Assembly: GCA_028532985.1 (NCBI GenBank)
Contig: JANCIK010000008.1
Coordinates: forward strand, 1,612,001 to 1,676,000
From: Stropharia rugosoannulata
Taxonomy: Eukaryota; Basidiomycota; Agaricomycetes; Agaricales; Strophariaceae
Reading direction: 5' to 3'
Length of the DNA stretch: 64,000 bases
This document shows positions 56,064 through 64,000 of the stretch, piece by piece. The translations under genes were made by a program, and so were the position numbers. The notes under the pieces were generated by a model, which had not been told where the DNA came from, searched no databases, and saw only the letters and a list, made by a program, of their open reading frames with translations. How positions within the stretch are numbered: the first letter of the stretch is position 1; the number at the start of each line of letters is the position of its first letter.

Positions 56064-58085
56064 CGTTATCCAGAAAGAACGGGTCCCGACTCTGATCCAA
56101 GCCTCTTAACGAGCAAGCAATTAACTTGTTCCGCGTGCTCGTCAATCGTACCGTGCCTGCGGTTGTTGATAACGGCGCGAGTGCTGATATGGTTCCCTCC
56201 GTGTGCACGGTTGCAAGGATAAAGGACCAGAGAGCCGTATGGACTGTAATACATGCTATACATAAGCGCTTCCGGGCGGAGCTCAGCGATCCACGCGACC
56301 AGTATTGTCGGCGCCGGAGCATTGCCACGCTATTATGTACCTGGAAAGACTGGACGGCGAATGCCGAATCTCATCTGCATAGGTAAGAGCGCCTACCGCA
56401 GCGTACCGCTCTTCCAGGTCCAGGACCAAATGCGACGGCACACGACCGACGCGTTTCTGGTGTTTCCTGAATCCCTGGCGTTCCTGAACGTGTAGCCGCG
56501 TATTCTCGCGTATTCCAAGCTAATTCGCGCAAAGCACTCTACATACTACAATCTCAAAGAGCTTCTCTCCAGCAGAGTGTGTATCTGAACATGGATGAGT
56601 CTTCCAAACTTTTTGTCAAATTTCAGCAAGTAAAAATACTTACGAAATCTGCATACATTGACATGTACTTCAGGAAGCTACAGGAAGAGCAAAAAAGTGG
56701 ACTGATCAGAGCTTGGACTTGGCTTCCTGCAAAGTAAGCTAAAAGGCCAAAAGTAAGATAGTGTAAGTCCATCTCTTGGGCACGTAGTCGAAATCTGTGG
56801 ACAAAAGATAGAACTTACCGCATACTGCATAGAGAGGTTTGACATCCCGCTCATAAAAGTGGCGTGCAGAATGACAAGATACAACAAGTGACAAACCTTA
56901 CGCCAAATATCTGCTGTCTTCAGTCCTAGTCATTTCCCAACTTGAGGCTCGGTCATTGAATGTGTTCCATCAAGACGCATCCTCGTCGTCCGTGTAGAGT
57001 ATCTCGGAAGTAGACACTTTGTCCCTTCAACCTCGAGATTCGGAAGTTGTGGAACGCGGCTCCTGCGCCAACTACATATGTAATTCGTTCGAGAGTGCCC
57101 GACGGGATAAAGAGGTTACGGAAGTCGCTTGCCGCCCTGAGCCTTCAGAGCGTTATCTCCCGCGCAGGAGTTAGTCCGGGCACTGCTACAGCCTAGAAGA
57201 AAGGTTGGGTCACAAAAATAAGTTTCTAAGCGGACAGAGCTCTGTTAAGAGTCCCGTTGAAATTTTAGGTTAGTTTCTCGTTTCAAAGTTGTGCGAACTA
57301 CGGGCCTTGGTTGGACCTTGGCTAACCTGGATTCTTTCCTTGTAGTTCATTTTCAACTGAAGTTTCTGCCTCATTCCAAGGAATCCAAGCATGGCTATTG
57401 CATCCCAGATGATGACTCCATGATTCTTTTTCTCAGCACGTTCATATATTGCCCCCCTGAAGCTTCAAGCTTCAAGCCGTGCTGTAAAGTCTAGTGTTTT
57501 CCTGAAGTCCTACATGCCATCCTGCTGGCTGAAGGCTTATTCCGATTTCCAGGCTGTACATAAATGCCCAACAATTGCAATTCAGTTTGTGCTATTGTAG
57601 GCTATTGTCAATCTTCGCCAACTCTTAGCTGAAACCACTTGATGCGAATAGATGCAGCTAATTGTTCGAGACTGACTAAAATATGACGTTATTCGCCGCC
57701 TCATCGACGGTGAATGCCAAGTGGCGGTCGCTTACTGCGGTCAGGATTAGGTCATGAGAAAACCGGCCCTGAGCCAAGTATAGATAGCTTGACCGTGCTC
57801 CACGACCACCCTGCCCACAAGAAAAAATCGCACGATGACGAGGGGGAAGCGTACTCCGGAACAGGATAACGAACAGCTGTACGTCCCTCTTTCCAGTTTT
57901 CTGCATTGTCGCTGGCAAGGATAGAGCTCGGGACTGTATTCCATGACCAGGTAATGAACCGTCCTAGAGACTTTTGGGTGTATCCATGTGACTGTGGCTA
58001 AACAAATACCAGCGTACTGACTTCAATCTTTCTCCGCAGGTTACCAGCCGACGACACCTCCTCGCAGGACCACCAGCGACAAGGC
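56064..58085. other. Divergent intergenic region
   Basis: 2 kb between the DHTKD1-like start and the tetraspanin start. A GC-rich frame at 56126-56495 runs antisense to the promoter side of DHTKD1 and shows no family feature. A small additional 5' exon of the tetraspanin gene is possible near 58041. Confidence 0.4.
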
Positions 58086-59440
58086 ATGCACCTTGATCCT
58101 CCAAACCCACCGTTCAACCACCAGTCTCGGCGCGAGTCGTCGGTGTCCACGCTGCAGGGTGGCGATTTCGGATACAATACCCCCTCAACGCCGTCTCGGT
58201 CAAGGAGGAACTCTTTTTCACCAACCGATGGCCCTGCTTTACACACTGCGGACAGCAATGTGTCGCTTTCGGTCAATTACCTTCCGCACAAATTTTCGAA
58301 TCCAATGCTATCGTCACCGGGACAACGACGCCGGCGGCCTTACAGCGAAACGAAAGGCCGGACCACTCGCTCTGGCGAGGGAATGCCGAAGATGGGTGGT
58401 GGAGTCGATGCGTTTAGGAGAGGTGAGGCTCGGATGGGTGGCCCAGATGACGACGAAAGCGATAGAGTCGAAGATGGCAGCAATCCTCAGTGGGGGAAAA
58501 ATTCGTCAAAAACAAAAGGCTCATCGGGTTTACGATGGAATAAGTTCAAGTGGACGCTATTCCTCACTAATCTACTGGCAAGTACCCTTTCTCTTCCTTC
58601 TCCTAACTCCTAACGTCATTTTCTACCTAGCTGACTGCCTACTCGTTTGCCGGGCTCATTGGATGCCTCCTCACATGGTTCAATATCTGGGAGAAAGCAG
58701 ATATAATCCGCGTGGGCGCCCGCACGGAGCTCATCATGTCTACCATTGCAGCTGTGATTGGCATCTTCACCTGCCTGATAGGATGGGCCGGAATTCTCCT
58801 GAATAACCGTTCCTTTCTGGCAGTCTACTGCTTCTTTACATGGATCACATTCCTCTTCCTTCTTATCCCGGGCTATCTGACCTACAAGCGGAGAGCATTC
58901 AACTTGGAGGGAAAGATTAATGCTCAGTGGTCTCAGGACCTCGGCTCGGCAGGTCGGTTGCGCATTCAAAACGTACTTTCCTGCTGCGGCTACTATTCTC
59001 CGTTCGTCGAAGCCACCATTAGTCAAAGTTGCTATGCACGAAGTGTTCTTCCTGGCTGCAAAGCAGGCTACCTCAATTTCTCGAAATCGGCGTTGAAGTG
59101 GTGGTACACTGCAATCTTCGGCCTCGTGCCCCTGCAGCTGTTGGTCATGGTGGCTGGTCTCCTATGCTCAAATCACGTCACCTACCGCTTTGGTAAGGGC
59201 ATGATGCCAAAGGCGTATCGCCTAAGTCCCAAGAGTCTCGCGATCATTATGGACAATTATGCTAGGTAAGTGATTTACTTAGTCTTGGTCATGCTTTCCT
59301 GACTTCTTCCATGATTCAGTCAACTGGCTGAACAATATGGAGAGGATGTAGCGTCAGAAATCCTTACTCGCTCGCGTTCAGACCTCCAGCTGGACACCAT
59401 TCCTAAAGTACCCTACGCACAAAGTCCGCTCTACAAATAG
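58086..59440 (+). CDS. Tetraspanin (fungal Tsp2 type)
   Basis: Exons 58086..58577, 58631..59265 and 59320..59440; 415 aa. A long Ser/Arg/Pro-rich cytoplasmic N-terminus (residues 1-150) is typical of the basidiomycete Tsp2 group. Four membrane segments follow: about 155-180 (ending AGLIGCLLTW), 195-220 (STIAAVIGIFTCLIGWAG), 228-250 (YCFFTWITFLFLLIPGYL) and 325-350 (AIFGLVPLQLLVMVAGLL). The large loop between segments 3 and 4 carries the hallmark CCG (LSCCGYYSP) and further cysteines (QSCYARS, PGCK). HVTYRFGKGMMPKAYRLS after the last helix is strongly conserved in the group. Tetraspanins organise membrane microdomains; fungal ones are linked to appressorium and hyphal functions. Intron 1 begins GCAAGT, a GC-AG intron; no GT donor restores the frame. 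Confidence 0.93.
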
Positions 59441-61659
59441 ATGCGCCACATCCGAACACTACGCAACCTCCCTGCCGCCTGGCGAGCGGCATGGCCTCGA
59501 CACGCACCGTGGGCGACTGCACGCTCCTTACCTCCTTCACATTCACTACCCCGCAAACCATCATTCGCACTGTACCTAGACGGTCCGCCTGGGAGTGCCC
59601 CCTCTCCACCTCAGCACAGTCGCCTCTAGTAAGCGGGCCACTCATGGACATTATTCGCCTGGCTGGTAAGCCTGGACGGCATACTATCAATAATCGTAAA
59701 GCATGTATTAATCTTCTTGCTCTTTCATTGTCATTCACGTCGCCTACATGTCCATATTAACACTTGCAAAGGCATCGCATCACAAGACATCGTCGACGTA
59801 CCATCGCATAGCAAAGGACTTTTCCCATCCACATTCTCTTCCGTAGGACATTCGTATTTACAGTCGTGGTTACTATACTTCGTTTCCAGACGTTTTCTTT
59901 TATAGCTACCTCTCCCCAAATACACTCACGGACGCTGGAGATGGAGCTCACCCTGTAGTATGTAGCATGCGTCTTACAAAAATGCATGTTACCATCTCCT
60001 ATCCCTTCATCCCCACATTGTACTGTTTTCGCGAAACGCTACTGGTCTCAGTTTTCACTATCTATTTATCCTTTATTCCGCAAACTCTAGCTATATTGTC
60101 CCCTTGCGTTGTTGAACTCTATTACAGGAGCGTATTGATCCTATTACAGATTGGCTAATGGGCAACCTCCGGGTTGGTGAAAGTCACAAAGATGTATGGT
60201 TTTTTTTGTCATGACCTTATTTCCCCCCAGAAAACCCCACCCACGATATAAATGGTTGTGACATCGTACCTTTAAGCACTGTAGTGACGTAATGGCTCAC
60301 AGGTAGGTCGTTCGCGTTAGGCGCCGCCAATCTATTTTCGTTTGCCTGCCGCGGTCTCTGCAGTGGAATTTCGCGTCGGGCACAATAAACTACGGAGAGT
60401 CGTTTGAAAACCTGAAGCTGAGTCATTAGTACTGTGTCAACAATTACTTCAATGCCATCGATTACTGGAGGCAGTATACAAGTATTGATTGTGCAGATTA
60501 GAGGTTATCTCGCCGACAGCGGTCTGCCGCCCCCGCCCCCGCATGTGCCCGAAATTAATAAGGCATCCTATCAGACCGCGCGTTCGACGAAGCACCTCAT
60601 GGATGATAATGAGAGCTCAGGCCTGTTCAGGCCTAAATTACTTACTTAGCCGCGGATGTAGATATTTCCAACACTATTCAGGATAAATAGAATTGGATGG
60701 TGATCATGGGGTGGCAGTAATGCTCCAACGACGTAGAGATATCACTACTGACATGCATGATTTGACCACAATGGAGGTAGGATATCAACGCTACTTACCT
60801 CTTGGACTTGATTTCATCAGCTTCATGACATCCTCAATCGCTTTCTAGCTTGCAGGCTCGGAAGCGACTTGTCATGAACGGTCAAGGCATGGTAATCTTG
60901 AGCGCGGATAGGCGCGGATGCCTTCTAAGTATTCCGAAGTTCTCAAGGCACTGTGTACAATCCAGTTCTCCATTGAGGGTATTGGCGTGAGCGCGTGAGT
61001 GTGTTGGCGTTGAGCAGGTGAGAACAAGGTCTTAAGATCTTATCCGTCGTGTCCTGTCGTTTCAATGGTCATTATTAATTCTCTGCGTGTATTGGACATG
61101 CACTACAGCCACATTATATATATCCATCGTTCGATTCTAAGGGGCGACGTACGATAACTCATTCGTGGAAGCTGCTTCTTCCTGTAAACTGCGTTCGCGT
61201 TCGGCGCAGTTCAGCCATCTATGTAAGCCAGAGCACAATTGTGAAGCAATCTCAGCGTCTTCAACGTACCCCTGCACCGGCCAAGTCGGCCGAGCGACTC
61301 GAAAGGTGCAAGAACGTTCTAGGGACCAGATATCGCAAGGCTAGTCGGCTTTGCAAGTTTCTGATTTATTGAAGCGCGCCGAAACCACGCACCCACTTCG
61401 GCACACCCTGGCACACCACCGCCAGGTAGTGTCGCCACACTGCGGCCTATGAGACGGTCCAGCGAACGGCCCCATGTGTACGAATGAGTCGACTCCAGCG
61501 AACTCGCCCAATCTCCCAACTTCACATTCCAAATTGGGAAAGCGCCGAGGTGTCCAAAACGCCGAGTGTGTCTTACTACAATTATATTATATTAGATGTT
61601 GTATGTAGTATATTCATGCACTAATACTAGTATGATCAATAAATGCTTGACCATTGGAA
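59441..61659. other. Intergenic, nothing recognised
   Basis: 2.2 kb with only short frames. The first few hundred bases are probably tetraspanin 3' UTR. No repeat or RNA recognised. Confidence 0.45.
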
Positions 61660-62270
61660 GCGTGAATACTCGGCCATAGCAAGTTTACATACTCGGCCAT
61701 AGAAAGCATATATACTCGGCCATAAATGTGTAGATACTTGGCTATAAAAGTGCAGAAACTCGACCATAAAATCATAAATGCTCATCTACAAAATGCATGA
61801 ATACTCGGCGATAAATAGTGTAAATACTCGGCCATAAATATGTAGTAGATACTCGGCCATAAAAGTTTAGATACTCATTTACAAAATAAATAAATACTCG
61901 GCTATAAAATGCATAAATACTCGGCCATAAAGATTGTAGATATTCGGCCATAGAATGGATGGGTACTCGGCCATAAATATGTAGATACTCGGCCATAAAA
62001 GTTTAGATACTCATCTACAAAATAAATAAATACTCGGCTATAAAATGCATAAATACTCGGGCATAGAAAGGATGGATACTCGGCCATAAATATGTAAATA
62101 CTCGGCCATAAAAAAGCACAGATACTCGGCCATAAAAGCATAAATACTCGGCATAAATACTCGGCCATAAAAGTTTAGATACTCATCTACAAAATGCATA
62201 AATAGTTGGCTATAAAATGCATAAATACTCGGCCATAAAAAGTGTAAATACTTGGTCATTTCCTGCAGCT
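61660..62270. repeat. ATACTCGGCCATAAA minisatellite
   Basis: At least 13 exact copies of ACTCGGCCATA plus many variants (ACTCGGCTATA, ATTCGGCCATA, ACTTGGCTATA, ACTCGACCATA), spaced about 20-25 nt apart by short AT-rich linkers. A second-order unit of about 130 nt is visible: the blocks near 61842-61930 and 61972-62060 are nearly identical, each containing TAGATACTCAT(C/T)TACAAAATA. Minus-strand frames through it (MAEYL...YGRV) are by-products of the repeat. Confidence 0.92.
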
Positions 62271-63020
62271 AATTGGTAACCAGCAGCATGAATTCTGATG
62301 CTTATTCTCTTATGTAGTCATTGGCCATTTCATATTAGAATGCTTAATATATAAGCATAATGGCCGATGATCACAATTTACTTAGAGATATTGTAGCCTA
62401 GTGTAGTAATTGAATTAAGTGCCAAGTGTGCTAATAGCAAAAGTCATGGTGTACTCAGAGATATTAACCTACTATGGCTTTCAAAGCATGATGTGGGGCC
62501 TGTTAACAGAGCAGGTTACAGAAAATAGAAGTTTTAAGGTGTTTTGATGTATGACCTTACCCAGTGGTTACAAGTAAGGCCTGTAAGAAATAAACTCTGG
62601 ATATAAAAAAGATGGGGTTACATGATCCATGGAGATGCGAGTACATACTAATAGAGAGAGTAAAAATATAGTAAAGAGGGATGGCAGAAGTATGTGCAAT
62701 ATAGAATGGTGCACGAAAGTGGGCATAACTAAACCATGGGGAGGATATAACAGTTTTGCAAGCCAGAGGTGGGTTATCTTTGTCTTTGCCTCTAGCAATG
62801 GTACAAGAATATTGTGTGTCTCACTCAATAATAACTCCAGATTGCTGCTGAGTGGACAAGATATATAAACCATGAACAGTTGTATACAGCTGTTATAGAG
62901 ACACACCCTGCCCTTTCTTCTCATTCTAAACAACTGTTAAATACCATATCTCTCTATTCTAATTCATCTATGGACCTGCAAAGTATATGTTTGGCTATAC
63001 ATTTAAGCAGCTTGAATTAA
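62271..63020. other. AT-rich spacer between two arrays
   Basis: No gene or repeat was recognised in these 750 bases. Confidence 0.45.
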
Positions 63021-63790
63021 GGCTGATGTTTTTACTATTAATGGCTGACAATTTTAATAGTAACAGTTAATGTTTTTACTATTAACTAGTACCGGCCGAT
63101 GTTTTTACTATAATTATTAACTAGTACCAGCCAATGTTTCTACTATTAATGATTAACTAGTACCGGCCGATGTTTTTACTATAATTATTATCTAGTACCA
63201 GCCGACATTTCTACTATTAATGATTAACTAGTACCGGCCGATGTTTTTACTATTAATGGCTGACACTTTTACTAGTACTGGCCGATGTTTTACTATTAAT
63301 GATTAACTAGTTAACTAGTACCGGTCAATGTTTTTACTATTAATGGCCGACACTTTTACTAGTATTGGCTGATGCTTCTACTATTAATGTCTGACACTTT
63401 TATTAGTATTGGCCGATGTTTTTATCATTAATAGCTGATACTTATACTGATATTGGCTGATGTTTTTTTTTTTTGTGATAATGGCCGACATTTTCAGTCA
63501 ACATTTCTACTAGTAACAGCCGGTGTATTTCTATGTAGCAGCCAATATCTTTGATAGTACAAGCTCATGTCTTACTAGTAGCAGCCAATATGCTAGTTAC
63601 AGCCATACTAGTCACAGGCAATATTTTCTACAAGAATTTTTACTAGTAATGGCCGATGTTTATGCTAGTGATTTCTGCTAGTAATGGTCGATGTATTTGC
63701 TAGTAACAGTTGGCATATTGACTAGTACCGGCCGATGTTCTTACTAGTAAATGACCAATGATTTTACTACTTATGGCCGATGTTTTATAG
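63021..63790. repeat. ACCGGCCGATGTTTTTACTAT minisatellite
   Basis: Roughly 25 imperfect copies of a 20-40-nt unit around (C/T)(C/T)GGCCGATGTTTTTACTA(T/G)TA, mixed with ATTAACTAGTACCGG and GGCTGACACTTTTACTAG variants. The first half is regular; from about 63480 the copies diverge (CAGCCAATATTT, AGCAGCCAATAT). Interrupted by a T tract near 63463. Non-coding. Confidence 0.9.
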
Positions 63791-63800
63791 TGCTCAATAT

Positions 63801-64000
63801 CAGTTATTATTGCAGCACACTAAAATTAACTATCCTTGATGCACAAATTTTATGCCGCGTGTTCCAGGCTCCAACCTGGTAAACAAAAATACTTATATTT
63901 TGTGGCTATAGACACTAGTATATTTACTAGCTAATCGGCCTTGAGGAATATTATTCTCGGCCGTCTCGGCCCCCGACCTTTATTGAGGGGGGTTCGCTGG
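63801..64000. other. Right edge, no gene
   Basis: Ends in CTCGGCCGTCTCGGCCCCCGACC and a G tract; shares the CGGCC word with the arrays. Nothing else was recognised. Confidence 0.4.

Noticed and set aside
61772..62259. Minus-strand frames reading MAEYL...YGRV
   Set aside because: They are translations of the tandem repeat itself, with different frames giving the same words; not a gene.
61660..63790. Arrays as telomeric repeats
   Set aside because: Units do not resemble TTAGGG-type telomere repeats; at most they could be subtelomeric.

Overview
The window is nuclear DNA of a filamentous basidiomycete, most likely an Agaricomycete. Genes are split by many introns of about 40-70 nt with GT(A/G)NGT donors and (C/T)AG acceptors. 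Gene content is typical of that group: Agaricomycete F-box proteins, a DUF6534-type membrane protein, a Tsp2-type tetraspanin, a HET-C homologue, and single-copy housekeeping genes. Gene models were assembled by hand from frame continuity, splice signals and remembered family conservation; no search or RNA evidence was available.

Layout, left to right. 0-1 kb: 3' end of an unrecognised gene. 1.7-4.8 kb: an apparently perfect 1,004-bp inverted repeat, each arm carrying the same three-exon secreted-protein gene, divergently transcribed from a unique 1.1-kb spacer. 6.8-9.1 kb: ABCE1/RLI1 ribosome-recycling ATPase (11 exons). 10.0-15.3 kb: a DNAJC17/Cwf23-like spliceosomal J-protein, a divergent F-box gene with a decayed relic behind it, and a short-chain dehydrogenase. 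17.6-21.3 kb: a DUF6534-like membrane protein followed by an F-box/LRR-like gene. 21.6-25.9 kb: a hypothetical gene divergent from KGD2 (E2 of 2-oxoglutarate dehydrogenase), then an unrecognised two-exon gene. 26.4-28.1 kb: decayed copies resembling the DUF6534 and F-box genes. 28-35.9 kb: an island rich in simple repeats around one small Ser-rich gene. 35.9-41.5 kb: a 19-exon HET-C homologue, and RPB10 whose start codon stands alone in its exon. 43.1-44.5 kb: another F-box-like gene. 44.5-49.5 kb: mostly gene-poor, with one possible decayed membrane-protein gene. 49.6-59.4 kb: a small acidic protein ending in HDEL, protein-L-isoaspartate methyltransferase, a DHTKD1-type 2-oxoadipate dehydrogenase E1 (22 exons), and a tetraspanin. 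61.6-63.8 kb: two AT-rich minisatellite arrays with a shared CGGCC core.

Functional links: KGD2 and DHTKD1 both serve mitochondrial 2-oxoacid dehydrogenase complexes, and DHTKD1-type E1 is known to work with the DLST/KGD2 E2, so two partners lie about 28 kb apart. ABCE1, DNAJC17 and RPB10 are core translation, splicing and transcription genes. The most unusual structures are the inverted repeat, a cluster of GC-AG introns and 3-6-nt microexons, the HDEL protein, and the CGGCC minisatellites. I found no CRISPR array, rRNA, convincing tRNA or intact transposon.
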